Origin: Pseudorhizobium tarimense
GTDB lineage: Bacteria > Pseudomonadota > Alphaproteobacteria > Rhizobiales > Rhizobiaceae
Assembly (NCBI RefSeq): GCF_022968135.1
Contig: NZ_JALJRA010000009.1
Coordinates: forward strand, 1-64,000
Direction of reading: 5' to 3'
DNA length: 64,000 nt
The notes below the pieces were generated by a model. The model saw only the letters and a list, made by a program, of their open reading frames with translations. It had not been told where the DNA came from and did no database searches. The translations under genes were made by a program, and so were the position numbers. Shown here in pieces: positions 51,663 through 60,469 of the stretch (positions are counted from its first letter, which is position 1; every line of letters starts with the position of its first letter).

Positions 51663-52952
51663 TTGTTAGTCGAAATTCTCATCGTCGTGGCCCTCACCGT
51701 CCTCAACGGCGTCCTTGCCATGTCCGAGCTTGCCGTCGTCTCGGCGCGTCCTGTGCGACTGAAGGTGATGAGCGAGCAGGGAAACCGCGGCGCAAAGCTG
51801 GCTATGCAGCTGGCGGATGATCCCGGCCGCTTCCTGTCTTCGGTGCAGATTGGCATCACGCTTGTTGGCATCCTGTCGGGTGCCTTCTCCGGCGCGACGC
51901 TCGGGGCGCGGTTCGCAACCTGGCTGGAAATGCAGGGCCTACCCGACAACTGGTCGGATGCTCTTGGCGTGGGATCCGTTGTCGTTGCGATCACCTATCT
52001 GTCGCTGATCGTCGGCGAGCTCGTTCCGAAGCAGATCGCTTTGCGGTCGCCCGAAAAGGTAGCTGCCCGCGTCGCGCCGGCCATGACACTAGTCGCAAAG
52101 ATCGGCGCGCCGCTTGTCTGGCTCCTCGATATCTCGGGGCGGCTCGTCTTGAGCCTTCTCGGGCAGAAGGAGGAGACAGGCGATCGCGTGACGGACGAGG
52201 AGATCCGGACGGTTCTGGCGGAGGCGCACAGCGCCGGCGTGATCGAGACGGAAGAGTCAGCGATGATCTCCGGCGTCATGCGTCTTGCCGACCGGACCGC
52301 GCGCGGCCTCATGACGCCGCGGCGCGATGTCGAGGTGGTCGACATCGAGGACGAGCTTGCAGACATAAGGGAGCAGCTTCGCACTACGCAGCGCTCAAGG
52401 CTCCCGGTTCGCAACGGCAGTTCCGACGAGATCCTAGGCGTGCTCTTCGTCAAGGACGCCTTCGAGTTCATCGCGTCGGGCAAGGGACCGGGCGTTCGCG
52501 ACCTGATGCGCGAGGCGCCGGTAGTGTCCGACCTGACCGGCGCACTCGACGTGATCCAGGCGCTGCGGCGCACACCGGCGCATATGGTGCTCGTCTATGA
52601 CGAGTATGGCCACTTCGAGGGGATCATCACGTCGGGCGATGTGCTGGAGGCCATCACCGGCGTATTCCAGGAAGACGAGACCGACGAGCCGGCGATCGTT
52701 TCGCGCAATGACGGGTCCTTCCTTGTCGCCGGCTGGATGCCGATCGACGAGTTTTCCCACGAGATGGGCCTAAGGGTCGACGAGGATCCGGATTACGAGA
52801 CGGTGGCGGGCTTCGTGCTTGACGAGATCAAGCGGCTGCCGGAACTGGGAGAAACCTTCGAGCGCCAGGGCTGGCTATTTGAAGTCATCGATCTGGACGG
52901 CCGGCGCATCGACAAGCTGCTCGTGCGCCGCGTCGAGGAGACGCCCGTCTGA
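51663..52952 (+). CDS. CNNM/CorC-type membrane transport protein (DUF21-CBS)
   Basis: 429 residues, TTG start at 51663 with GAGAGCTCCTC upstream. The DUF21 membrane domain covers about 1-180 (ILIVVALTVLNGVLAMSELAVV), a CBS pair about 205-330 (GLMTPRRDVEVVDI and LRDLMREAPVVSDL as in CBS units), and a C-terminal CorC_HlyC domain (about 345-425; GWMPIDEFSHEMGL). Such proteins are linked with Mg2+ or Co2+ transport. The name hemolysin is often used but haemolysis is not implied. The stop overlaps the next start by one base. Confidence 0.9.
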   Translation: MLVEILIVVALTVLNGVLAMSELAVVSARPVRLKVMSEQGNRGAKLAMQLADDPGRFLSSVQIGITLVGILSGAFSGATLGARFATWLEMQGLPDNWSDALGVGSVVVAITYLSLIVGELVPKQIALRSPEKVAARVAPAMTLVAKIGAPLVWLLDISGRLVLSLLGQKEETGDRVTDEEIRTVLAEAHSAGVIETEESAMISGVMRLADRTARGLMTPRRDVEVVDIEDELADIREQLRTTQRSRLPVRNGSSDEILGVLFVKDAFEFIASGKGPGVRDLMREAPVVSDLTGALDVIQALRRTPAHMVLVYDEYGHFEGIITSGDVLEAITGVFQEDETDEPAIVSRNDGSFLVAGWMPIDEFSHEMGLRVDEDPDYETVAGFVLDEIKRLPELGETFERQGWLFEVIDLDGRRIDKLLVRRVEETPV

Positions 52953-53566
52953 TGGCGGAGATATCTGCGCTCAAGGCGGAGCTGCGTGCCGGCCGGCTGG
53001 CCGCCCGTGACGCCATGTCCGCTGTCGAGCGGATCGAGAAGAGCCTTCAACTGGCGGACCATGGTCTGGCTGCGATCGAGTTGTCGCCCGGCACCGTCGT
53101 CTCCGGCTTCCTGCCGATCCGGTCCGAGGTGGACTTGCGACCTCTGATGGCGGGGCTCAGGGGACGCGGGGCACGCATCTGCGTGCCGGTGATCCTGGAC
53201 AAGGAGCGGATCGAGTTCCGCGAGCTCCTGCCGGACACGAAGCTGATCGACTGCGGCTTCGGGACGTCCGCTCCGGGGCTCGAGGCGAGGGTACTCTACC
53301 CTGACATCATGCTGGTGCCACTTGCGGCCTTCGACCGGAGCGGCCACCGGATCGGTTACGGCGGCGGCTATTATGACCGAGCGATTGCGCGCCTGCACGA
53401 CCAGGGGCGGGACCCGAGGCTGATCGGGATTGCGTTCGACCGCCAGGAAGTGGCATCAGTGCCCGCAGAACCCCATGACATCAGACTGCAGGCGGTGCTG
53501 ACCGAGAGCGGCCTGCACAGCTTCGATACTAGATTGGACAGGAATGAGACTTCTCTTTTTAGGTGA
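52952..53566 (+). CDS. fau: 5-formyltetrahydrofolate cyclo-ligase
   Basis: 204 residues. ALKAELRAGRLAARDAMS at the start, VSGFLPIRSEVD, and RIGYGGGYYDRAIA are typical. It converts 5-formyl-THF to methenyl-THF with ATP. In many proteobacteria this gene directly follows zapA and 6S RNA; here it is separated from them by the phosphorelay and CNNM genes. It overlaps the YmdB-type gene by 23 bases. Confidence 0.92.
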   Translation: MAEISALKAELRAGRLAARDAMSAVERIEKSLQLADHGLAAIELSPGTVVSGFLPIRSEVDLRPLMAGLRGRGARICVPVILDKERIEFRELLPDTKLIDCGFGTSAPGLEARVLYPDIMLVPLAAFDRSGHRIGYGGGYYDRAIARLHDQGRDPRLIGIAFDRQEVASVPAEPHDIRLQAVLTESGLHSFDTRLDRNETSLFR

Positions 53567-54368
53567 CATGGTGGGCAAGACTGGCCGCACGGCGGTATGG
53601 GAAAGGTTGCCCGGCCTCGTCTCCGACCTCAAGCTCGACTTCGTCATCGTCAATGGCGAGAACGCGGCCGGCGGCTTCGGCATCACCGAAGACATCTTCC
53701 TGGAAACGATCAATGCCGGCGCCGACGTGGTGACCACCGGCAACCATGTATGGGACCAGAAGGACGCCATCGTCTTCGCCGGCCGGCACGATCAGTTCCT
53801 GCGGCCCGCCAACTATCCGGCCGGAACGCCAGGGCGCGGCTCGAGCGTCTATTATGCCAGGAACGGTGCCCGCGTCCTCGTCGCTAACGTCATGGGGCGC
53901 GTCTTCATGCATCCAGAACTCGACGACCCCTTCAAGACGGCGGAGGCCATCCTTGCGGCCTGTCCCCTGAAGGAGCAGGCGGATGCGATCGTGTTCGACT
54001 TCCACGCGGAAGCGACGAGCGAAAAGCAGTGCTTCGGCCACTTCGTCGACGGTCGCGCAAGCCTCGTCGTCGGCACCCACACCCATGTCCCGACAGCCGA
54101 CTGCCAGATTCTCAACGGCGGTACCGGCTATATGTCGGATGCCGGCATGTGCGGCGACTATGACTCTTCGCTCGGCATGGAGAAGGAGGAGCCGTTGAAC
54201 CGCTTCATCTCGAAGATGCCGAAGGGGCGATTCGAGGCAGCGAGCGGCCCGGCGACCATCTGCGGTCTCGGGATCGAGATCTCCGATTCCACAGGATTGG
54301 CCGAGAAGATCGCGCCGCTGCGGATCGGGCCGCGTCTGGCGGAAACGATCCCCGCCTTCTGGGCCTGA
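53544..54368 (+). CDS. YmdB-type (TIGR00282) metallophosphoesterase
   Basis: 274 residues. LFLGDMVGKTGR, IVNGENAAGGFGIT, TTGNHVWDQKD, DFHAEATSEK and VGTHTHVPTADC are the dimetal ligands of the YmdB family, which hydrolyses cyclic or 2',3'-cyclic nucleotides. It starts inside fau (23 bases), as is usual for this pair. The nearest downstream gene begins 106 bases later. Confidence 0.93.
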   Translation: MRLLFLGDMVGKTGRTAVWERLPGLVSDLKLDFVIVNGENAAGGFGITEDIFLETINAGADVVTTGNHVWDQKDAIVFAGRHDQFLRPANYPAGTPGRGSSVYYARNGARVLVANVMGRVFMHPELDDPFKTAEAILAACPLKEQADAIVFDFHAEATSEKQCFGHFVDGRASLVVGTHTHVPTADCQILNGGTGYMSDAGMCGDYDSSLGMEKEEPLNRFISKMPKGRFEAASGPATICGLGIEISDSTGLAEKIAPLRIGPRLAETIPAFWA

Positions 54369-54474
54369 GGTTCGCCTTCGAATGACAGAAAAGTGAGATC
54401 GGCCGGCGCGCAATGCGCTGGACCGGCCTGCTGCCTTGCCGCATCCTCCCGCTCGCAACCGATCAGGGAGTGGC

Positions 54475-55326
54475 ATGATGCTGCGGACTGTCGTTTTCAT
54501 CCTCTTCGGCCTTCTCGGTCTCACCCCTGTGCAGGCGCAGGATGCGCCGATGGCGGTCAGCCAGTGCCAGGCGATCGCAAGGGCGGTCCCGGGCGCCACC
54601 TTTGCCAGCTACATCCCATCGGCGCCTGCGCCGATCGTGCTTGCCCAAGGCACCGATCAAGCGGACCTGGCTGCGCGCGAGGAGGTGCGGATCACCTATG
54701 TCGGCCACTCCACCTACTTCATCGAGAGCCCCGGCGGCGTCGGCATCGCCACCGATTACAGCGGCGTCCACCGACCTTCGCGGCTGCCCGACGTCGTGAC
54801 TATGAACAAGGCCCATTCCACGCATTTCACGCTCTCGCCTGACGCTGGCATCGAAGAGGTACTGCAGGGCTGGAGCGACGTGCCGGGTGAGAAGATCCGC
54901 CACAACGTGGTGGTAGGCGACGCCTATATCCGCAACGTCACCACCGATATCCGATCCTGGGGCGGTGACTTCGAGAAAGACGGCAATTCGATCTTCATCT
55001 TCGAGATCGCCGGCTTGTGCATCGGCCATCTCGGCCATCTGCACCATGAGCTGACGGAAAGCCATTATACTGAAATTGGCAGGCTTGATGTCCTGATGGT
55101 GCCCGTGGACGGTGGGCTGACGCTTGGTGCGGACAGCATGAGCCGCGTTGTCGAGCGGCTGCGCTCGTCCATCATCCTGCCGATGCATCGCCCGGGCGGG
55201 CTCACCAGCTTCATCGGCATGCTGGCCGGCACGGTCGATGTCTCCTATGCGTCGGAGCCGACGATCCGGGTCTCCATCCGGACCCTCCCCAAGCGGCCGA
55301 CGATCCTGGTGCCGCAGGGCATGTAG
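54475..55326 (+). CDS. Exported MBL-fold hydrolase-like protein
   Basis: 283 residues from ATG 54475 (or 54478), with AGGGAG upstream; a signal peptide ends near PVQAQD. VRITYVGHSTYFIES and IATDYSG are metallo-beta-lactamase fold strands as in UlaG-like proteins. The metal motif is degenerate: HxHxDH appears as AHSTHFTL, and a later segment reads CIGHLGHLHHEL. It may bind metal differently or be non-catalytic. It is periplasmic and monocistronic. Confidence 0.8.
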   Translation: MMLRTVVFILFGLLGLTPVQAQDAPMAVSQCQAIARAVPGATFASYIPSAPAPIVLAQGTDQADLAAREEVRITYVGHSTYFIESPGGVGIATDYSGVHRPSRLPDVVTMNKAHSTHFTLSPDAGIEEVLQGWSDVPGEKIRHNVVVGDAYIRNVTTDIRSWGGDFEKDGNSIFIFEIAGLCIGHLGHLHHELTESHYTEIGRLDVLMVPVDGGLTLGADSMSRVVERLRSSIILPMHRPGGLTSFIGMLAGTVDVSYASEPTIRVSIRTLPKRPTILVPQGM

Positions 55327-55440
55327 CTTGGCGACGGCGGCAGTGTCGCTGCCAAGGAAACGGTCCCGGTGGCTTGAACCGGCGCCGCTTGGAAACTATA
55401 ACCCCCGGCATTCCGCAAAATAGACGTGATCAGGGGTGCC

Positions 55441-56187
55441 ATGGCCGGCCATTCACAGTTCAAAAACATCATGCACCGCAAGGGAAAGCAGGACGGCATC
55501 CGTTCCAAGATGTTTTCCAAGCTTGCACGCGAAATCACGGTTGCCGCAAAGACCGGTTTGCCCGACCCTGCGATGAATGCGGCATTGCGCCTCGCGGTGC
55601 AAAATGCCAAGGCGCAGTCGATGCCGAAGGACAACATCGAGCGCGCCATCAAAAAGGCGTCCGGCGCTGATGCCGAGACCTATGATGCGATTCGCTACGA
55701 GGGATACGGTCCCGGCGGCGTTGCCGTCATCGTGGAGACGCTGACCGACAACCGCAACCGCACCGCATCCTCCGTTCGCTCGACCTTCTCCAAGGCCGGC
55801 GGCGCGCTTGGCGAAACCGGTTCGGTATCCTTTTCCTTCGACCATGTAGGCGAGATCACCTACAAAGCTTCCGTCGGCGATGCGGACACGGTGATGGAAG
55901 CAGCGATCGAGGCTGGTGCCGAAGACGTCGTATCCGACGAGGATGGCCACACGATCTACTGCGCGTTCGAAGACATGAATGAAGTGTCCAAGGCGCTCGA
56001 AGCTGCGCTCGGGGAAGCCGAGTCCGTCAAGGCCGTCTGGAGACCGCAAAATACGATCCCGGTCGACGAGGAAAAGGCGCAGTCGCTGATGAAGCTCATC
56101 GACACGCTGGAAGACGATGACGACGTGCAGAACGTCTATTCGAACTTCGAAGTCTCGGACGAGGTCATGGCCAAGCTCTCGGCCTGA
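55441..56187 (+). CDS. yebC: YebC/PmpR-type DNA-binding regulator or translation factor
   Basis: 248 residues from ATG 55441. [18 protein letters not shown] at the N-terminus, [22 protein letters not shown] centrally, and [14 protein letters not shown] at the end are diagnostic. The family has been described both as regulators and as translation factors that relieve stalling at proline stretches. It is monocistronic. Confidence 0.95.
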   Translation: MAGHSQFKNIMHRKGKQDGIRSKMFSKLAREITVAAKTGLPDPAMNAALRLAVQNAKAQSMPKDNIERAIKKASGADAETYDAIRYEGYGPGGVAVIVETLTDNRNRTASSVRSTFSKAGGALGETGSVSFSFDHVGEITYKASVGDADTVMEAAIEAGAEDVVSDEDGHTIYCAFEDMNEVSKALEAALGEAESVKAVWRPQNTIPVDEEKAQSLMKLIDTLEDDDDVQNVYSNFEVSDEVMAKLSA

Positions 56188-56207
56188 CCTGAAATGTGGA
56201 GGAGGCG

Positions 56208-57209
56208 CTAGGGCGCCTTCTCCATCAGCGGCAGGCCGGCAAAAAGCTCAACCGACTTCAGCCGTGCGTTGATATCGTGGATCGGCATCGAGACGATCAG
56301 TTCGTCTGCCTGCGTTTCCTTCAAGAACTCACCAAGCTTTGCTTCGATGGTCGCCGGCGATCCGACGGTTGCAAAGCGCAAGGTATGCTCCACGCTCATC
56401 CGCTCCATCTCGCTCCAGAGGCCGTCCATGCTCGCCACGGGACGTGGGAACTGCGTGCGGATGTTCTTGCGCAGATTGACGAACTGCTGCTGCGATGAAG
56501 TGAAGAGCCGTGCGGCTTCCTCGTCCGTATCCGCGGCGACGCCCATGACGCCCACCATTACGTACGGCTTTGCCAGCGTTTCTGATGGCTGGAAACGGTC
56601 GCGGTAAATGGCAATCGCGTCCATCAGCATGTCCGGTGCAAAATGCGAGGCGAAGGCGTAGGGAAGCCCAAGCGCCGCTGCGAGATGGGCGCTGTAGATG
56701 CTCGAGCCGAGCAGCCAGAGCGGCACGTTCGAGTTCGAGCCCGGGACCGCCAGGATCGCCTGGTCCTCGGTCGGTTCGCCCAGCAGCCGCTGCAGCTCCA
56801 CGATATCGTGCGGGAAGTTCTCGGCCCCCGCTTCGAGATTTCGGCGGAGTGCCCGGGCGGTGCGCATGTCCGTCCCCGGCGCCCGGCCGAGGCCAAGGTC
56901 GATCCGGCCGGGGAAAAGCGCGGCGAGGGTTCCGAACTGCTCGGCGATCACCAGGGGAGAATGGTTTGGCAGCATCACGCCACCGGAGCCTACCCGGATA
57001 CGCTTTGTTGCCGATGCGACGTGTCCGATGACGATCGAGGTCGCTGCGCTGGCGATCCCTGGCATGCCGTGATGCTCGGCGAGCCACAGGCGCTGGTAGC
57101 CGCATTCCTCCGCCTTGATCGCCATCTGGCGGGACTGCTCCAAGGCATCGCTGACGGTCAGGCCTTCGGGAACGGGTGAAAGATCGAGAATGGAGAATGG
57201 GATCATCAT
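56208..57209 (-). CDS. LLM-class flavin-dependent oxidoreductase
   Basis: 333 residues from 57209 (or ATG 57206). The TIM-barrel shows [47 protein letters not shown] and [14 protein letters not shown], the bacterial luciferase-like pattern. It oxidises an unknown substrate with reduced FMN. It is convergent with yebC and lies 104 bp downstream of the soluble receptor gene on the same strand. Confidence 0.92.
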   Translation of the reverse strand: MMIPFSILDLSPVPEGLTVSDALEQSRQMAIKAEECGYQRLWLAEHHGMPGIASAATSIVIGHVASATKRIRVGSGGVMLPNHSPLVIAEQFGTLAALFPGRIDLGLGRAPGTDMRTARALRRNLEAGAENFPHDIVELQRLLGEPTEDQAILAVPGSNSNVPLWLLGSSIYSAHLAAALGLPYAFASHFAPDMLMDAIAIYRDRFQPSETLAKPYVMVGVMGVAADTDEEAARLFTSSQQQFVNLRKNIRTQFPRPVASMDGLWSEMERMSVEHTLRFATVGSPATIEAKLGEFLKETQADELIVSMPIHDINARLKSVELFAGLPLMEKAP

Positions 57210-57313
57210 GCGGGTCCTGGACGGAGGATGTGTCACGCCCATGTAGGTATTCCGGCCACGGTTACGAGGCCGGAATGATGGCACAAGCTGCCGCGTTTAT
57301 CCGAACAGTGATC

Positions 57314-58333
57314 CTAGGATTTGACCAGACGGAGGTGCGAGCGGCCGCCCGTCCCAGTGGTGGGAGCAGGCGGCGGGGGAAGGATCGTGCGGACCGGCGT
57401 GAAACGGCTGGTCTGGTGCTCGATCACAGCCAGCGCCCTGTCGATATTGCTCAGCTGGAATTCCGGCGAAGGCTGTGCCGGGTCGAGTGGACGCCTTGCC
57501 CGCGCCAATTCGTTGAGGCCGCCCCGGATGGATTCAGCATCCGTGGCATGCTGTTGAGTGCTGTCGCTCAGCGAACCAATTTGTGCATCCAGCGCCTCGG
57601 TGTAGAGATCCATGGCATCGAACTCGCGCGTGACCTGAGTGCCGGCCTCTGCCGCAGCGTGAGCGTCCGCGAGAGCGCAATCGGCAGCCTCTCCCAGGGC
57701 TTCGATGGTGGACCCCACCTGACGCGTCAGCGAATGCAGCGATTTGGCGGCATCAAGTGCCTCTTCGCCCTCAGGTCCTGTGTGAGCGGCATTAATGCCG
57801 CCGTTCAGGGCAAGCAGCGAGGCCTCACGCAGCAGCGCCTTCACCTCATCCGTTAGGCGCTTGAGATGGGCAAGCGAGCGGCACGTCATTTCCGTTCTTT
57901 CGACAGAACGAGCAGCCGCTTCCTTCGGGCGACGCATGTCGAGCCGTGCATTGTGTAGGATCGTCGAGACATGCTCGACATGGGCCGCCTGACTGCGGGC
58001 CGTGTCGGCAATACTGCCGGCCTCGGCAACGAGAGCCGAGAGGGCTGCATCACGCTCAGATTCCTCTTCAGCCTTCTGCTTCAGGGTCAGTCTAAGCTCG
58101 CTCGATTCCAGCCGCACGTTCTTCGTGCGCGTGATGATGGCATCGATCGTCGCGCTGACGGATGCCAGACCGCGGTTGAAATCCTTGCGAAGGCCGTCAT
58201 AGCCACGCGGGAAAGGGTGGTCGATCTGCTGGTAGACGTCTCCCATCGCCAGGCGGCGCAGGCTGCCGTCGAGTGCATCCACGACGGTGCGCAGTTCCAG
58301 CAGTTCACTCTCGAGCTTATCTCGATCCTGCAT
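57314..58333 (-). CDS. Soluble HAMP-degenerate methyl-accepting chemotaxis-like protein
   Basis: 339 residues from ATG 58333, preceded by AGGAG. There is no signal peptide or membrane helix. Residues about 15-60 (LRRLAMGDVYQQIDHPFPRGYDGLRKDF) look like a HAMP domain. A long coiled coil follows, with a hairpin-tip-like segment SLLALNGGINAAHTG near residue 195, which corresponds to the MCP tip NLLALNAAIEAARAG but with several substitutions. The C-terminus is Pro-rich. CheA/CheW binding is therefore doubtful. No che genes are near. Confidence 0.7.
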   Translation of the reverse strand: MQDRDKLESELLELRTVVDALDGSLRRLAMGDVYQQIDHPFPRGYDGLRKDFNRGLASVSATIDAIITRTKNVRLESSELRLTLKQKAEEESERDAALSALVAEAGSIADTARSQAAHVEHVSTILHNARLDMRRPKEAAARSVERTEMTCRSLAHLKRLTDEVKALLREASLLALNGGINAAHTGPEGEEALDAAKSLHSLTRQVGSTIEALGEAADCALADAHAAAEAGTQVTREFDAMDLYTEALDAQIGSLSDSTQQHATDAESIRGGLNELARARRPLDPAQPSPEFQLSNIDRALAVIEHQTSRFTPVRTILPPPPAPTTGTGGRSHLRLVKS

Positions 58334-58440
58334 AACGGTCTCCTCATGATTCCGGATGCTTTTGTATCTGGACGGCCAACGCGCCAATCGGGAGGCCGTT
58401 GCGGCGGAAGCCGCCCTTTTGCACGGGACTTGGCGGATAA

Positions 58441-58458
58441 GGTTAATGAAGCTTAACC
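58441..58458. promoter_or_regulatory. Near-palindromic TTAA/TTAACC element between the receptor and ruvC
   Basis: GGTTAATGAAGCTTAACC: outer arms GGTTAA and TTAACC are perfect inverse complements separated by TGAAGC. The right half reads TTAACCAT with its flank, resembling a CtrA half-site, but spacing between the TTAA units is 6, not 7. It lies 76 bases upstream of ruvC. Confidence 0.35.
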
Positions 58459-58534
58459 ATCTCGACGGACGGGCGTTTCTCTTTTGTTCACATTCTTCAT
58501 GGCAGTGATGGGCTGCGGAAGCTAGAGTGACGAC

Positions 58535-59047
58535 ATGATAGACACGATTCGCATCATCGGCATCGATCCCGGCCTGCGCCGGACCGGCTGGGGCATCATC
58601 GAGACGCTCGGCAACAGCCTGCGCTTTGTTGCATCGGGAACGGTGACGTCGGACGGCGACCTGGATCTCGCGTCGCGGCTTTGCCAACTGCATGACGGGC
58701 TGGCTGATGTGGTGCATGCCTACCAGCCGCAGGAGGCGGCCGTCGAACAGACCTTCGTCAACAAGGATGCCGTCGCCACCTTGAAGCTTGGTCAAGCACG
58801 CGGTGTGGTGATGCTGGTGCCGGCACGCGCAGGCCTGCGGGTTTCGGAATATGCGCCGAACGCGGTGAAGAAGGCGGTAATCGGCGTCGGGCACGGCGAA
58901 AAGCAGCAGATCCACATGATGCTGAAGATCCTGATGCCAAAGGCAGCCTTCGTGGGCAATGACGCTGCCGATGCGCTGGCGATCGCCATCTGTCACGCGC
59001 ACAATCGCGGCGGCGATCGAATGCGGAAGGTGCTGGCGACGGTGTGA
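58535..59047 (+). CDS. ruvC: Holliday junction resolvase RuvC
   Basis: 170 residues. The catalytic acidic residues lie in [23 protein letters not shown], and [16 protein letters not shown]. RuvC cleaves Holliday junctions with RuvAB. It is followed not by ruvA but by a toxin-antitoxin pair, whose predicted promoter begins 8 bases past the ruvC stop. Confidence 0.96.
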   Translation: MIDTIRIIGIDPGLRRTGWGIIETLGNSLRFVASGTVTSDGDLDLASRLCQLHDGLADVVHAYQPQEAAVEQTFVNKDAVATLKLGQARGVVMLVPARAGLRVSEYAPNAVKKAVIGVGHGEKQQIHMMLKILMPKAAFVGNDAADALAIAICHAHNRGGDRMRKVLATV

Positions 59048-59054
59048 GGTGTTC

Positions 59055-59091
59055 TTGACTTGTTCTTTCGGTAATAATATTTATTACCGAA
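59055..59091 (+). promoter_or_regulatory. Promoter and perfect palindromic operator of the toxin-antitoxin pair
   Basis: TTGACT (59055-59060) is followed after 17 bases by TATTTA (59078-59083). Overlapping the latter is a perfect inverted repeat, TTCGGTAATAA (59067-59077) and TTATTACCGAA (59081-59091) around TAT. The position fits autoregulation by the AbrB-type antitoxin. It lies between ruvC and the antitoxin start (59102). Confidence 0.65.
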
Positions 59092-59101
59092 GGAGATCGT
59101 C

Positions 59102-59353
59102 ATGCGTGTTACGTCGAAGGGCCAGGTGACCATACCGCGGGATCTGCGGGAACTGGTCGGTATCGAGCCGAACTCGGAAGTCGTCTTCACGATCGAGAAC
59201 GGCAAGCTGACTGTCGCACCGAAGAACGATCCGTTGCAAGAGCAGGAAAAGCAGCGGCTAGAGGTATTCGTGGAGACGCTGCGGCGTCTGGAAGGAACCG
59301 GTGACCCGTCGATCGATGCGGATGCCCTGATGGGCTTGACGCGAGACCGCTAA
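59102..59353 (+). CDS. AbrB/MazE-fold antitoxin (VapB-type)
   Basis: 83 residues. MRVTSKGQVTIPRDLRELVGI then VVFTIENGKLTV is a SpoVT/AbrB DNA-binding fold, the usual N-terminal part of VapB antitoxins. The C-terminal part (RLEVFVETLRRLEGTGDPSI) would be the toxin-neutralising region. The ribosome site AAGGAG lies inside the palindromic operator. The toxin starts 1 base after its stop. Confidence 0.88.
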   Translation: MRVTSKGQVTIPRDLRELVGIEPNSEVVFTIENGKLTVAPKNDPLQEQEKQRLEVFVETLRRLEGTGDPSIDADALMGLTRDR

Positions 59354-59354
59354 G

Positions 59355-59783
59355 ATGGCCGTACTCGTTGATACCAGTATCCTTGTCGATATCGCCGTGC
59401 GCGACCCGGTCTGGCTCGCGTGGTCACGCGGAGCGCTTGCAAAGCTTGCTGCGCGCGTGCCGCTGATGATTAACCCGATCATCTATGCCGAATTTTCCGT
59501 GCGCTACCGCGATATGAATGAGGTTGAGGCTCTGCTGCCGGCGGAGGAATTCCGACGCGAAGGTCTTCCCTGGGCTGCCGCTTTTGCAGCCGGTGCGGCT
59601 TTCAGCATGTATCGCCAGGCCGGCGGGGCGCGCGAGCGCGTGCTGCCGGACTTCCTGATCGGGGCACATGCTCTGATCCGCGGCTATTCCATCATCACGC
59701 GTGATCCGAAAGGCTATCGTCGTTACTTCCCGGACGTTCCTCTCATCACTCCCGAAACCCACCCCAACGGACGCAATTCATGA
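59355..59783 (+). CDS. PIN-domain ribonuclease toxin (VapC-type)
   Basis: 142 residues. Acidic active-site residues can be placed in [10 protein letters not shown] (first Asp), PIIYAEFSV (Glu), [13 protein letters not shown] (Asp) and [12 protein letters not shown] (last Asp), a full PIN set. VapC toxins cleave RNA, often tRNA, until bound by VapB. The TGA stop overlaps the ATG of ruvA (ATGA, 59780-59783), so the toxin and ruvA are translationally coupled. Confidence 0.9.
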   Translation: MAVLVDTSILVDIAVRDPVWLAWSRGALAKLAARVPLMINPIIYAEFSVRYRDMNEVEALLPAEEFRREGLPWAAAFAAGAAFSMYRQAGGARERVLPDFLIGAHALIRGYSIITRDPKGYRRYFPDVPLITPETHPNGRNS

Positions 59784-60397
59784 TCGGCAAGCTCAAGGGC
59801 ACCATTGACGAGATCGGCGAAGACTATGTGCTCGTTGATGTGCACGGCGTCTGCTACGAGGCCTTCTGCTCGGCGCGCAGCCTGTCTCGCATGGGGTCGG
59901 TCGGCGAGGCAGTGGTGCTGTTCATCGAAACCTATGTGCGCGAGGACCAACTGAAGCTCTTCGGCTTCCTTTCGGCGCTGGAGCGGGAATGGTTCAACCT
60001 GCTGCAGAGCGTCCAGGGGGTAGGGGCCAAGGTGGCGCTCGCAGTGCTTTCAACGCTAACGCCCTCCGAGCTTGCCAATGCGATCGCGCTGCAGGACAAG
60101 ACGGCCGTATCGCGTGCGCCGGGCGTCGGGCCGAAGGTGGCGGTGCGGATCGTCACCGAACTGAAGAACAAGGCGCCGGCCTTTGCCGGCGAGGCGACGG
60201 CCGGTATCGGGCTGAAGCAGGAACTGGGTGAGGGTGTCGCCTCGGCACCGGTGTCGGATGCCGTCTCGGCGTTGACCAATCTCGGCTATTCGCGCGACCA
60301 GGCTGCCAATGCCGTCGCTGCAGCGATGAAAACGGCGGGCGATGGGGCCGACAGCGCGAAGCTGATCCGGCTGGGGCTGAAGGAACTGGCACGATAG
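59780..60397 (+). CDS. ruvA: Holliday junction branch-migration protein RuvA
   Basis: 205 residues. [20 protein letters not shown] forms the OB domain, two helix-hairpin-helix motifs lie about 70-140 ([19 protein letters not shown] and [20 protein letters not shown]), and the C-terminal three-helix RuvB-binding domain ends in [11 protein letters not shown]. Its start is inside the vapC stop, so its translation may depend on toxin translation. ruvB follows 72 bases later. Confidence 0.96.
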   Translation: MIGKLKGTIDEIGEDYVLVDVHGVCYEAFCSARSLSRMGSVGEAVVLFIETYVREDQLKLFGFLSALEREWFNLLQSVQGVGAKVALAVLSTLTPSELANAIALQDKTAVSRAPGVGPKVAVRIVTELKNKAPAFAGEATAGIGLKQELGEGVASAPVSDAVSALTNLGYSRDQAANAVAAAMKTAGDGADSAKLIRLGLKELAR

Positions 60398-60469
60398 CCC
60401 GTGCCACGGTGTCCATTGACGTCGCCTTCGTGTAACGAACGCTGTGAAGACTGAACGGAACATGCCCTG

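Noticed and set aside
57314..59002. Extended 562-codon reading of the receptor gene
   Set aside because: The part from 58334 to 59002 is antisense to ruvC and lacks a coherent protein; the ATG at 58333 has a good ribosome site.
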